Assembly (NCBI RefSeq): GCF_902459465.1
Contig: NC_047066.1
Span: forward strand, 17,921,047-17,985,046
Length of the DNA: 64,000 nucleotides
Reading direction: 5' to 3'
Origin: Asterias rubens
Taxonomy: Eukaryota > Echinodermata > Asteroidea > Forcipulatida > Asteriidae
Position 1 is the first letter of the stretch; each line of letters begins with the position of its first letter. Shown piece by piece: positions 22,701 to 31,531 of the stretch. The notes beneath the pieces are model-generated. The model was not told the DNA's origin, made no database searches, and was given only the letters and a program-made list of their open reading frames with translations. The translations under genes and the position numbers were made by a program.

Positions 22701-22907
22701 ATTCAATGACTGGTTCGTCAATTCGCCGGTTGCCGTCTCGATGGCCGAAATGCCGCCGATGTGCGCCGTGATGACCCGCTCTCCGTTTTGCCGATTCACG
22801 CTGATAAACCCGGTCTTTCCATCAGTATTTAACGGTAACGCCAGAGCACCAATGTACACCACACTCATCAAAGTTGACAATAAAGATGCACCTTTGTAAA
22901 TATACAT
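13791..22907 (-). CDS. Group III secreted phospholipase A2 with long propeptide
   Basis: Two exons: 22907-22048 (ATG at 22907; donor GTAAGT) and 14061-13791 (acceptor CGTACAG; TGA at 13793-13791), intron about 8 kb. Without splicing, exon 1 meets a stop right after the donor. The spliced frame is 376 aa. It would hydrolyse the sn-2 ester of phospholipids, Ca2+-dependent, in the secretory pathway or outside the cell. Visible: hydrophobic signal segment (about residues 8-24); unrecognised N-terminal region with NGT/NAT/NGS-type sites; RHRR at 215-218, a likely convertase site; Ca2+-loop WCGKG (228-232); catalytic CCRAHDTC (250-257, His254/Asp255); PYTISHCKCD. Exon 2 adds four Cys matching those of the 29491-30971 gene, then a strongly basic tail (ALRRLKRRQ). 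A 160-190 residue pro-region before the catalytic domain is longer than in its neighbour. Start: only in-frame ATG before the signal segment. Confidence 0.88.
14108..14346. mobile_element. Palindromic MITE 46 bp from a PLA2 exon
   Basis: Left arm CTACATGTATAGACTTGTGG then ACAAGTCGTTTATGGTCCCA; right arm TGGGACCATTAACGACTTGT then CCACAAGTCTACTGCATGTAG. An inner pair GCGAACTGCTGGTTGC / GCAACCAGCAGTTCGC extends the palindrome. It lies in the PLA2 intron just upstream of the exon 2 acceptor. Confidence 0.8.
14580..14750. repeat. Fragment of an interspersed repeat (GGAAAACCGTGCAA type)
   Basis: GACTCCACAAAATGGCGTGC … AAGGAAAACCGTGCAACTTT … AAACGGTTTTCAAATGCTTT … CCAAGGCAACGTGTCCCTTT matches 37348-37545 and, less well, 28893-29040. 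The piggyBac-like element is inserted at its TTTAA end. Confidence 0.6.
14755..15321. mobile_element. Non-autonomous piggyBac-like element with TTAA target sites
   Basis: TTAA (14751-14754) precedes CCCTCTAGTC, and the right end ACTAGAGGG is followed by TTAA (15322-15325). Terminal arms of about 190 bp are inverted copies: CGAGTTTCTGAAAACCAATT / AATTGGTTTTCAGAAACTCG, then ACCCTTTCGGTAATGTTTGT and its complement. The middle, about 190 bp, is unique AT-rich DNA. TTAA duplications and CCC…GGG ends are hallmarks of the piggyBac superfamily. No transposase is encoded. Confidence 0.8.
15326..15999. other. No recognised gene; G tract
   Basis: Intronic DNA of the minus-strand PLA2 gene with an uninterrupted G run at about 15699-15716. 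An open frame at 15540-15322 on the minus strand has no recognisable features. Confidence 0.4.
16000..16443. mobile_element. MITE-like element with internal 103-bp tandem repeats
   Basis: The left end ACTCCGAAAAAAGACCGCCG is inverted at the right end as ACCGGCGTCTTTTCGGAGT. Inside, a unit of 103 bp (…ACCACATCGCACGACACGA, CCCCCGTACGCTATCCGCAT…) repeats three times, with CGTACGC at 16061, 16164 and 16267. The right third is unique but CpG-rich. Confidence 0.7.
16444..17199. other. No recognised gene
   Basis: Intronic AT-rich DNA with a C-rich tract at about 16793-16816. Confidence 0.4.
17200..17398 (+). mobile_element. tRNA-derived SINE (S1 family), diverged
   Basis: A tRNA-Ser-like head decayed around 17200-17285 (GAGCACAGAACTCAAGGTCT, GCAGAGTGTTGGTTTAAGAC) is followed by TGTGTCCTTGAGCAAGAAAC and the body CTTCGTCCTTCGGATGGGAC … AGCCGTACAGGTCCCGTGT. 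The head has lost its B-box match. Confidence 0.6.
17407..17742. repeat. R1-family MITE
   Basis: TTAAAGGCACTGGAAAATAT at the left, ACCAATAGTGTCCACTGCA at the right; interior GTCAAAGACCAGT, CGAAGTTGCGAGATAAT, CAGAGGGAGCTGTTTCTCAC. Confidence 0.75.
18006..18062 (+). mobile_element. SINE body fragment (S1 family)
   Basis: TGTGACCCTGGTGAGCAAGA and TTTGTCCTTCGGATGGGATA, a truncated copy of the S1 body. Confidence 0.45.
18181..18554. repeat. R1-family MITE
   Basis: A near full-length copy from TTTAAAGGCAGTGGACACTA to ACCAATAGTGTCCACTTCC, including GAGCTCAATCGGTCATCGAA and TGAGGTCTCGAAATCAAATT. Confidence 0.8.
18719..19225. repeat. Minisatellite, about 51-54-bp unit x10, with ATGGCGGCC
   Basis: Ten tandem units read AAATCAAACATGGCGGCC, TTTGCATACACGCGTGCACG, TTTCTGTTTTTT. 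Nine keep ATGG[C/T]GGCC (near 18749, 18803, 18855, 18906, 18958, 19009, 19060, 19159, 19210); the unit near 19115 has ATAACGGCC. Outer units are more diverged than central ones, the usual minisatellite pattern. It lies in the PLA2 intron. Confidence 0.9.
19331..19422. repeat. Short tandem duplication, 53-bp period
   Basis: AACTTCAGCGGAAGCGGTTT then CGGGCAGCCTTGTTTACAGT occurs at 19331 and again at 19384 with no visible change. Confidence 0.9.
19457..19538 (-). mobile_element. tRNA-like sequence (SINE head or tRNA pseudogene)
   Basis: The minus strand reads GGGTAAG TA GCTCAGCTGGTAT … CCGGCACGTTTAACCGG … TTTTACCC. The acceptor stem pairs, with one wobble, and the D arm is typical. The T arm is poorly paired (GCGTTTTCAAATCCCG). 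It resembles the tRNA-like copies at 60598 and 60785, so it is probably repeat-derived. Confidence 0.5.
19890..20180. repeat. R2-family repeat fragments
   Basis: TATCGCCGAAAATCCGGAGC with GGTTATGTCCACGC, then a second related block GATATCGCCGCAAATCTGGA. The same words occur near 27040-27200, 28057-28625, 30095-30175, 40440-40960 and 59327-59570. Confidence 0.6.
20438..20715 (-). mobile_element. tRNA-derived SINE (S2 family)
   Basis: Read on the minus strand: a tRNA-like head with GGTGGCATGGTTGGCC, CTCTCACCGAGGTGACCCTG and GTTCGATACCCTGCC, followed by the body AGTTGAGTTGTGCGTCGGTT … AGACTATCCGGTTTTCCTC … TTTCGATCTTGGCTGTGCTC. It is closely similar to 63228-63545. The B box is slightly damaged here. 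Confidence 0.7.
21030..21322. repeat. R3-family MITE, complete copy
   Basis: It runs from AGGGCCAAATTTCGTATCGC to CAGCTCTATGAAATTGGGCC, imperfect inverted ends, with AGCAGAAAAATT and TTTCGTGTGCTTACTG inside. Confidence 0.65.
21323..22047. other. Intronic DNA, no recognised element
   Basis: First part of the 8-kb PLA2 intron. AT-rich, with a G/T-rich tract at 21925-21961. Confidence 0.5.
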
Positions 22908-24420
22908 CTTAAATTAGGTTCTCTTAAAAATATCTGGTTAATACTATTCACTGCGTTGGTTTTCCATCAATGCTGCTATAGTTGGTGTGTTGTATTATTT
23001 AAGAAACTTGCCGGTATTTTTTTCTGAGAGGTATTTGGAGGGAGCTTTCTACGCGTGCTCTCTGCAACCGTACATGAATTGTGTCTGCCGATGACTGCAT
23101 TTGAACCCGTAGCTGTGTATACACATTTTCAAAGAAGCGTGCCTTTATTTACACCCTACGTCATCAAAGCGTGACCACGTGGCTGGCTGTGGTAGAGTCA
23201 CTGAAAAAACAGTATACCGGTAGACCATGGCTGCGTCAGCCAAAATCAATGAATGGAAACTGAGAACTTGAGCGCGAGTAATGTTATTAAATTCATTACT
23301 ACGCCCAAGGACACAACACACCACACTAATTTATAACTTGGCAACTGTGATGATCACCTGATCAGAGAAATTTTCCCACGGCTGGTCACGCCATGATGTG
23401 GTTAACCGGCACACAGCGTGTGGTATAATGGTAACTTGGAGCCATGTTATTATAATACACGATACAATTTGCATTTGTAAAGGCGAAGAAATGCCAGCAT
23501 GTCATAGCAAGCGATATTGCTTATTGATCACACATGAAGCACATTATTATAAATTCATGTGGATGTCTATTGTTAGGTGCACAATAGACCATGAACATGA
23601 TTAGATTAATTACACGTTCTGTCTGGCTCTGCAGCCACACTCCAGTGAAATTTCAATTTATCAAGAACTGTAAGGTAAAAACTATGGGAGGATCAGCACA
23701 AGATAGTATTGTCGTTTTTTAGAACATCATGAACTTGAATGTATTTAAATTAGAAATCCCCGGGGACTCCCCGGGTGTATATCCATCTTGCATTGGCGTA
23801 CCTCTCCAAAAAGCATTGCCGCTGTCCTGCTGGAGAAGGTGGGTTGCAATTCCATGTGTGTGTTCGATGTAATGGTTACCTACTAGATATTGTTTCTGCA
23901 AAAATAGTTAGTGTTATTTTTATACACTTTGGTGTTGATTTTGATTATATCTTTGGTATCTTTGCGTGATAGAACACATGTTGTAAATTTTAACAATGCA
24001 ATTTTTGCCGTGTATGTATCATGTAATACACAGCACCGAAAGTGTAATATTGTCAAAATGTCCATAGTTTTCATTCTTGATGTTTACACCATTGCATAAC
24101 CCCCATTGCTGACCCAGAGACTTCCTTGAGACTTCCCTCTTGGTCGACCGTGCCTTTTCTCTTATCTTCATTTGACACTCGAACGCCTGCCAAGTTTCAG
24201 AATGCTTTCTATTGAAGACCTACAAATAGTTTAATATCGATTTTGAAACACACTGCCCCTCTGGTTGCAATACAATATGTAACGGTGTACAGCAAAATGA
24301 TTGATCGATCGACAGCTAGACGTATCTCAAGGCGGTATATGTACCAATTAGGACCCGTCTATGTTTTTCAAGAAACAGTATACATCTAACCTTTCAACGT
24401 TTGAAGGCACTGCAGCAGCC
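22908..24420. other. Divergent intergenic region upstream of the minus-strand PLA2
   Basis: The PLA2 promoter should lie in the first few hundred bases, but I see no convincing TATA/Inr arrangement. A small perfect palindrome CCCCGGGGACTCCCCGGGG-like sits at 23758-23776. No other gene seen. Confidence 0.35.
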
Positions 24421-24567
24421 GATTTCACGAAACGCTAAGATTAATCCTATCTCGAGTTAGGACGAGAATGGTGAGTTCAATGCGTACAAATGTCTATGGG
24501 TGCGGAACTTAACTCGCTTTAAGTCCTAAGATTAATCCCAAGTTAAAAAGAGTTTGGTGAAATCGAC
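24420..24567. mobile_element. R4-family MITE (AGTTAGGAC type)
   Basis: CCGATTTCACGAAACGCTAA … TGGTGAAATCG at the ends, with paired words CGAGTTAGGACGAG and AACTCGCTTTAAGTCCTAAG. Relatives are at 44588-44735 and 60152-60225. Confidence 0.6.
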
Positions 24568-24603
24568 GACTGGACACCTTTATACAATTTAACAATCTTT
24601 GTT

Positions 24604-24998
24604 TAAAGACACTGGACACTATTGATAATTGTCAAAGACCAGTATCCTCATTTGGTGTATCCCAAACACATGCATAAAATAACAAATCTGTGAAAAATTT
24701 GTTTTCTTGGTAATCGAAGTTGCAAGAAATTTTAATTACATTTAAAAGAAAGAAAATACATCTTCGTTGCACAATTTAATGTGTGCTTTCAAATGCATGA
24801 AAATAGATTCAGACCTGAAGTTTTTCGGATCATTTCGGTGAGCAATACTAACCTCTTTCTCAAAAACTACGTTTCTTCAGAGGGAGCCGTTTCTCACAAT
24901 GTTTTATTATTATTAACATCTCTCCATTGCTCGTTACTAAGTAAGTTTTTATGCTAATAATTATTTTGAGTAATTACCAAACGTGTCCAACAGTGCCT
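24604..24998. repeat. R1-family MITE
   Basis: TTAAAGACACTGGACACTAT to TAATTACCAAACGTGTCCAA, with CAAAAACTACGTTTCTTCAG and AGGGAGCCGTTTCTCAC. Confidence 0.75.
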
Positions 24999-25234
24999 AT
25001 AGAAAGAGGTGTTTATTAGAAAAGTGCAAAGGCTTATTAAAAGGCTGTAGGTCATTATAAAACGGGAGTATTGTTTTAAAAGGAAATTCCCTTCCATTTG
25101 TCGAATTGGAAATCGACCAGAAAATAATTGGCATATTGGATGCCTCCAAACATGTGAAATGAAAGTGATTTTTAAAATGTCGTCACGCCATGTTAGCTGG
25201 ACCAACATCTCGTGACAATTATTATCAGTTCCTA

Positions 25235-25413
25235 TGGCCCTTTTCGAAACGACGGCTTCGGCTTTGGATTCGGCTCAGGCTAGCTTGGCCCCGCAGATTG
25301 TTTTGACAATATAGCTCGTGCATTGCGTATACGTGCACGTGGCTTCAGACGAGATAATGGAGCCTCAATTCAAGCCGAACCAAAGCCGAAGCCGTGGTTT
25401 CGAAAAGGGCCTT
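25235..25413. mobile_element. Palindromic MITE
   Basis: Left arm GGCCCTTTTCGAAACGACGG with CTTCGGCTTTGG; right arm CCAAAGCCGAAGCCGTGGTT with TCGAAAAGGGCC. A related palindrome sits at 38884-39007 (ACTTCGGCTACAGC). Confidence 0.75.
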
Positions 25414-25958
25414 TGTATGTTGCCTGTTGGGGTATTCCCTCCGGACTCAATTCGTTTTATAACATTGGTCGGAGTGCGTCAACAAATTTGAATCTGAGAC
25501 GGCTTCAAGCTTGAAGCCTTCTTTCTCTGGGATCTGAAAGCCAAAAATATATTTAAAAAAGGTGTTTTTCTTTCCTCCCATGCTTGCAATTTCAATGGCC
25601 AATAGAGCTCAATGTTTCACAGGCTTGTTATTTTACGCATGTGTTAGGATACACCATATATTGGTCTTTGACACTAAGCGAAAGTATGCCCTGTTATTAA
25701 CAAACAACTAAGTTATATTTTTTGTAAAGCACATGTAACAGCCTCAATTTTGTGCATACTGTAGGATACACCAATTGAGGGTACTGGTCTTTGACAATAT
25801 TACCAAAAGTACATTGCCTTTAACAATAATTGTAACAACCTCGATCGAAATTTAGGCAACCAAATATGCATGTGTATCCAAACCAATGAAATCAAGTTAT
25901 TTGAGAACCAATAATAACTGCATTCATTAGGGATTCTGTTACATTCCGTACTTCTCTA

Positions 25959-26345
25959 TTAAAGACATTGGACACTATTGGTAAATGTCAAAGACCAGTC
26001 CGCCCACTTGGTGTATCTCAACATATGCATAAAATAACAAACTTGCGAAAAATTGAGCTCAATTGGTCGTAAGTTGCGAGATAATAATGAAAGAAAAATC
26101 ACCCTTGTCACACGAAATTGTGTGCTTTCAGATGCTTGATTTCGAGATCTCAAATTCTAAATCTGAGGTCTCGAAATCAAATTCGTGGAAAAGTCGTAAA
26201 CTACTTCTTTCTCGAAAACTTCGTTTCTTCAGAGGGAGTCGTTTCTCACAATGTTTCATACTATGAACATCTCGCCATTAGTCATTACCATGTTTTATGC
26301 TAACAATTATTATGAGTAATTACCAATAGTGTCCACTGCCTTTAA
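25959..26345. repeat. R1-family MITE
   Basis: TTAAAGACATTGGACACTAT to ACCAATAGTGTCCACTGCC with TTTAAC, all internal landmarks present. A decayed relative may lie at 25610-25830. Confidence 0.8.
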
Positions 26346-26514
26346 CGCAAGACTCGTATACTGCTACGAATTTGACAAGCTTGAAGAGTGTCTATTGCAC
26401 GTGAACTATTCCTGAACCTTAAGGGAATATACCTACAATACACAATTGCCTTTTCCAATTCCCTGGTTTGCAAAAGATTATTACTCAACTGTACAATAGG
26501 GGGGGATGTTCAGA

Positions 26515-26882
26515 TTAAAGGGAAGGTACACGTTTGGTAATTACGCAATATTAACCATAAAAACTGACTTGGTAACAAGCATTGGAAAGCTATTGATAGT
26601 ATAAAACATTGTGAGAAACGGCTCCCTCTGAAGTAGCATAGATTTTGAGAAAAAGGTAATTTCTCACTAAAAAGGCAAAAGACTTCTAGCCAGAAGTCTG
26701 TTATTCCTATCTGAAAGCACACAAATTCGTCCAACAAGGGGTGTTTTTCATAATTTTCTCGCAACTTTGATGACCAATTGAGCCCAAATTTTCACAGGCT
26801 TGTTATTTTATGCTTATGTTGGGATACAGCAAGTGAGAAGACTGGTCTTTGACAGTTACCAAACGCGTACAGTGCCTTTAAA
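26515..26882. repeat. R1-family repeat, opposite orientation
   Basis: Starts TTAAAGGGAAGGTACACGTT and ends AACGCGTACAGTGCCTTTAA. Interior is the reverse complement of the other copies (GAGAAACGGCTCCCTCTGAA). Confidence 0.75.
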
Positions 26883-27035
26883 GGAAGACGTCATCGTCGG
26901 ATACGCCGGACAACCTACTGTGGTGACTATTCTTGGTTACAAGCCTATAGTACTACAGCAGCTAACCCAACAGTTTGATTCTGAAAAGCGTTGTTGCAGT
27001 AACGTTTCTTTAGATTGTGTTTTCCTATTTGGGAT

Positions 27036-27200
27036 TATTCTTCCTGCATGAAACCACTCAGCGATATCTCAAAAACGTGACCACCTTTGAAAATGAGATT
27101 TTCACAAGTTAGTTTTAGTGTACAATTTACATTTATATAGGATTCAAACAATCGAACGTCTCCCAAAACCAAAGGTATACTTTGCCTCCACGTTCACGAG
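27036..27200. repeat. R2-family repeat fragment
   Basis: ATTCTTCCTGCATGAAACC, GATATCTCAAAAACGTGACC and TGAAAATGAGATTTTCACAA match other R2 copies. Confidence 0.55.
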
Positions 27201-27345
27201 AAAAAAGGGAAGCGAGCACAACTTTACTTTTCATTGGTAATGTTGTGGACATTTTGAAGGTATTACGCATGACTGGGAGAGCTGTCAAAACAGTTGCATT
27301 GTGTGATCAGCCGTATCAAACCAGTGGAGTAAGGAGATCAATATA

Positions 27346-27349
27346 GTGG

Positions 27350-27390
<41 letters not shown>

Positions 27391-27391
27391 A
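27346..27391. repeat. (CAA)n microsatellite
   Basis: About fourteen CAA units in a row; in frame it translates to a poly-Gln run with no coding context. Confidence 0.95.
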
Positions 27392-27475
27392 ACGAACCAA
27401 GTATTTTTGTTTACTTCATAAACTTTTGGCTAAAATATTTGTCATGTAAAATAGTGCTGGCATCAAGTATAAATA

Positions 27476-27545
27476 TCCAAAGGCGTCTCGGGTTGGAGTT
27501 GAGCCCACGACATCCACATTCTAGAGCAGCTAGTCTTCACCTCCA
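27476..27545 (-). mobile_element. Degraded tRNA-like SINE head
   Basis: The minus strand shares GACTAGCTGCTCTAGAATG and GTCGTGGGCTCAACTCC with the better preserved sequence at 62001-62073. The B box is mutated. Confidence 0.45.
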
Positions 27546-27662
27546 GACTGCTGATTGGAATTCTGGAACTGTAAGGTAATACTGGCCCAGAGCATTACAT
27601 TTCTGTTCTGAAATTCCCAGTCGACCTTGATAAGTTCAACAGGTTTAATAAAGATGTTTACC

Positions 27663-28059
27663 TTAAAGGTACTGGACACTATTGGTAATTACTCAAAATA
27701 ATTGTTAGCATAAACATTTCTTTGGTAACGAACATTGGAGAGCTGTTGATAGTATAAAATATTGTAAGAAACAGCTCCCTCTGAAGTAACGTAGTTTTTG
27801 AGAAAGAAGCAATTTCCCACTACAATATTTGAATTTGATTTCGAGACCTCAGGATTAGATTTTGAGGTCCCGAAATCAAGCATCTGAAAGCACACAACTT
27901 TGTGTGACAAGGGTGTTTTTTCTTTCATTAATATCTCGCAACTTCGACGACCGATTGAGCTCAAATTTTCACAGGTTTGTTATTATATGCATATGTTGAG
28001 ATACACCAACTGTGAAGACTGGTATTTGGCAATTAACAATAGTTTCTACTGTATTTAAA
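27663..28059. repeat. R1-family MITE, opposite orientation
   Basis: TTAAAGGTACTGGACACTAT to ATAGTTTCTACTGTATTTAA with the interior reverse-complemented. Confidence 0.8.
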
Positions 28060-28625
28060 GGGAACGTATACCCTTTCATTGAACCCGTTTGATTTTGTTA
28101 TTGTATTAATTCTATGTATAGACAATTAATATACACTGTGAACTTTAATTTCAAAAGGCATAGTAGCATGTTTTACATCACCGAAAATCCGGAGCTGTTA
28201 TGTCCACGAAGGAAGAACAGTCTGAGAATAGTTTCCGACACAAACGCTACTTATATATTTTTAGATAATAATTGTGGCTTCTTATTATAGCGCACATGTC
28301 CGTCACCAAGTGACGCTCCTGGCGCTGTAACATACAGTATTTCCTGCCAGATTTTGGACTATGTTTGAATTATGAGACCTATGATGGCACAATGTAATGC
28401 TTTATAAGGTGCTGTGGCGCAATTTGCTGTGATAAAATCTGATGTTTTTTTCGCATATCCTGATAGCTCCGAAATAAAATGATTTTCAAAACTTTGAATT
28501 TCGAAAGCTGCGATATCTCAAAACGTGACCAAATGAAAATTTTCACAAGGTAATATTTTATTGTAGCCTATAAATATGTCCATAATTCAGGGTCAAACAA
28601 TTGAAGTTGTTTCAAAATCCAAAGG
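28060..28625. repeat. R2-family repeat, long copy
   Basis: AAGGGAACGTATACCCTTTC, ATCACCGAAAATCCGGAGCT, GTTATGTCCACGAAGGAAGA and GCGATATCTCAAAACGTGAC, ending near GGTCAAACAATTGAAG. Confidence 0.6.
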
Positions 28626-28892
28626 TGTATTTTCACTTAAACGTTCTGCTAGGAATGTTGTGCACGTTGATTTTGCTTATAATAAGGACACGTCAACTAC
28701 GAAATGTATATCTGGGATTAACTTTCTCGTATAATATGCCGGTTCAAAGGAAACTGTTTCTGATGGATGGGGCTAACTGTTCGATATTTTTGATTGAAGG
28801 AAAATACTCTATAATTTTTGTAAGGGATAATGCCTTTGGACTTGGGCACTTTAGGCTATAAAAGGCGTTTGTTATGAAATTAATAAAATGGT

Positions 28893-29040
28893 TGGGAAGA
28901 TGTTTGAAAGGAAAACCTCAAAATTTCGAGGCATTGTGTGAACCATGATACTCTACTTTTAAAACTTCTTTCAAAAATCATATTCATTTCATATTCCAAA
29001 CGCGTTTCTAGACCCGCCGCATCCAAAGGCATTGTTTCCC
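28893..29040. repeat. Diverged interspersed repeat (GGAAAACC type)
   Basis: GAAAGGAAAACCTCAAAATT … ATCCAAAGGCATTGTTTCCC is a weak match to 37348-37545 and 14580-14750. Confidence 0.4.
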
Positions 29041-29490
29041 TCCAAAAGCTTCAACAAGTACTTGTTGATCTGTAATGGAGAGATTTAATGTATGGTTGTG
29101 TTATGTAATATTATGATAAACAAAACGATAGGCTTCTCAATTGCAAAATAAAAACAAGGTACATAATGTACATGTCACGTGTGTGTAGATAAATATTATG
29201 AAAACACTTCTCCATTGAACTTTAATCTGTCACGAACAAGGTCATACCTGTGGCTATCATGGTTTTAAAAACTGATAGATTTTAAAAACTAAAGTTCACG
29301 TCTCGACATTGAAGTAGGCCCAATGTGCCCTGAACATTATCTGTGCGGAAATTTCAGAACTTTTATCTATTAATCCAAGCACAAAGCAAATAATTATTCA
29401 GATAGGTTGGCCTCATGCTCCATACATTGTTATTAATCAAAACAATAGTGCAGATTTAGAGAAGAGTTTGTGAAACTTCAGTTATTCAAG

Positions 29491-30971
29491 ATGGCGTTTT
29501 TGAAAGAGATCCTTCTTCTGTTGGTGATCATACTTCTTGGGGTTAAGTCCTCGGAGAGCCATGTCCTAGGCTTGGGGTCCCGGGTTCGTGACGGGGTTCG
29601 CACGGGCGAGCAGAAGGGCAGCAAGCTGACGAAATACATCAAAACACCGAACAGTGTAATCGAGCAGGGTGGCGATAGGAGCAAACGGGCGGCCTTTATG
29701 GTGGAAGGGACGGTATGGTGTGGAGTCGGTGACACGGCCAGTTCGTACTCTGATCTTGGTTACCATCGAGAGACAGATACCTGTTGCAGGGATCATGACC
29801 ATTGCCCGGCTATGATAACTGGCTTCTCGTGGAAGTATGATGTGTTTAACTACATGCCGTATACCATCAATTTGTGTGGATGTGATGAAAGGTGAGGATT
29901 AAAATCTATTATTATTATTTCGGCTATAAAACCTATAAAAATGCAAAAGTTATTAGGTTTTTTAATTGGAATTGGCCTACAATAGTATTGAATGAATTAT
30001 ATACGTTTGGTAATTGGAACCCATTGTTTGTTTCAATCTTAATTGAGATCATAATATTATACACCATAAAACTAACATGAAAGCTTCATTTTAAAAGGTG
30101 GTAGCGTTTTTTAGATACTGCCGAAAATCTGGAGCGGTTGTGTTCACGCAGGAAGAATTATCTGCAATTGGAATACACAATCAGAGAAGACTTAATGTCA
30201 GTAACGCTTCTCAAATTCAAATTACAGGACCGATACTTTGAAGTAAAAAGTTCCTAAAAATTCATGATACTATGATACTATCCAAAGCTGCTCTAGGCTT
30301 ACTTCTTACCAACTTGGTCTAAGTTTTTATCGTTATTTTATTGTTTAGAGTTATACTAAACCTATTTACGAACATATGGACCCTCTTTGTGGGTGTTTGT
30401 TTTGAACAAGAGTTTGAGCCGGTTTTTTTTCTGGTGAAGGATTGATGCAAACTCGTCAAGCTCGTTGATACAACCCTTCAGCTAGCCTTGATCAGATCTG
30501 ATCCGGCCTCGTGTTGTAACCTCGTTGATACCTCAAAAGCCATACTTCGACCCCGCGGTATCAAGTACTGTTATGTGCCGTGCGGTACAGTATCTATGCA
30601 TTTCGTGAAGTCAGAGCGGGCCGGTGCTTGCGTTAAGAGCCTTGGACAAGGCTACCCTTCAGCCAGTCAAAGACACCAATCTTCTTCAGTTTATTTTGGC
30701 ATCAAAGAATCGTCCCATAATCATTATACTTCTTAAGTTGATTTTCCCGCCCATTTTATCTCTCAGGTTCCGGGACTGTCTTTTGGCGGCAAACACGAGC
30801 GTCTCTCAAAAAGTTGGTGCTTTCTTCTTCGACACCCTCAGGCCGATGTGTTTTAATCTTTCCGAACCGACCGAGCGGTGCCTGAGCTGGGGATGGTTTG
30901 GGAACTGTTATGAGTACGGCATGAGAAGGACCGCCACGATGGGGTCAAGCGGACACTTCCTTCCTGATTAA
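29491..30971 (+). CDS. Group III secreted phospholipase A2
   Basis: Two exons: 29491-29891 (ATG; donor AAAG|GTGAGG) and 30767-30971 (acceptor TCTCTCAG; TAA 30969-30971), 201 aa. The role is Ca2+-dependent sn-2 hydrolysis of phospholipids after secretion. Visible in order: a strong signal peptide (LLLLVIILLGV, residues 8-18); a short pro-region; RSKR at 63-66, a likely convertase site; Ca2+-loop WCGVG (76-80); catalytic CCRDHDHC (98-105, His102/Asp103); MPYTINLCGCDE; then in exon 2 four Cys (RDC, PMC, ERC, GNC) and a short tail. The intron falls right after the CxCD motif in phase 2, exactly as in the minus-strand PLA2. An in-frame GTG at 29470 precedes the ATG, but 29491 puts the signal peptide at the N-terminus. 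Bee-venom-type PLA2 belongs to this group; nothing here shows a toxin role. Confidence 0.9.
29892..30766 (+). other. Intron of the plus-strand PLA2 gene
   Basis: Phase-2 intron, 875 bp, GTGAGG…CTCTCAG. It contains an R2 fragment at about 30095-30175 (GATACTGCCGAAAATCTGGA) and no other recognised element. Confidence 0.75.
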
Positions 30972-31450
30972 GAACGAGAGTCAAGATATCGATGATAACA
31001 TGGTGCTCGACGATGATACCGAATGACATGTTTAATTACTGCCAGGTCCGAATTTACCAGGTTCCAGTGTGGCAGGAGATTGATTCTGTTCCAATGGCAA
31101 ACGGTGTACAAACTTCTTCTGATAGCGCCCTCTTTTGAATCCTCCTCCTCCAGCAGTGTTAATTTCCCATAATATGGGGGACCGATTCTCCAGCGGGCAG
31201 AATTCCCTGACATCGCATCCGTCATGGTGGCTTGACCCATTTCTGGGTCACAGTCGACACCCGACAGACAATATTAGTTGTTTTGTTTTAAACAAAATCA
31301 ACAAACTTGGTTACATTGTTACCAAAAATAGCGACCTTTTCTTGACTTGCACTTATGGCCTTCCCAATCTGGCTTGGCAAAAACTCGGGCTGTGACGTTG
31401 CAAAAGATCGAGCGCCCTCTTGTGATTCTTTTAAAATTCTTTGCAATGAC
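30972..31450. other. 3' flank of the plus-strand PLA2
   Basis: Probable 3' UTR and flank. A minus-strand frame at 31240-30968 has no recognised features and overlaps the exon end. Confidence 0.35.
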
Positions 31451-31453
31451 CTA

Positions 31454-31531
31454 TCCACCGGGCGGGGGCCCAGGGGCCGGGTGGGGGCAGGGCCAGGGGA
31501 GGGGCAGGGCCAGAGGAGGGGGGGGGGTAGT
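31454..31531. repeat. G-rich tract with quadruplex-forming potential
   Basis: About 78 bp of mostly G with repeated GGGGCCGGG, GGGGGCAGGGCCAGGGGAGG and a terminal G9. Many G3+ runs are separated by 1-4 bases. Confidence 0.8.

Noticed and set aside
22479..22899. Plus-strand ORFs opposite PLA2 exon 1
   Set aside because: Shadows of the minus-strand coding exon.
22044..22907. Single-exon 287-aa PLA2 ending just after CKCDKM
   Set aside because: The stop overlaps a perfect GTAAGT donor, and the missing Cys-rich C-terminus is found with matching phase at 14061-13791.
27346..27579. Poly-Gln ORF
   Set aside because: Translation of a (CAA)n microsatellite followed by repeat sequence.
29470..29490. 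In-frame upstream start of the plus-strand PLA2
   Set aside because: The codon is GTG; the ATG at 29491 places the signal peptide correctly.
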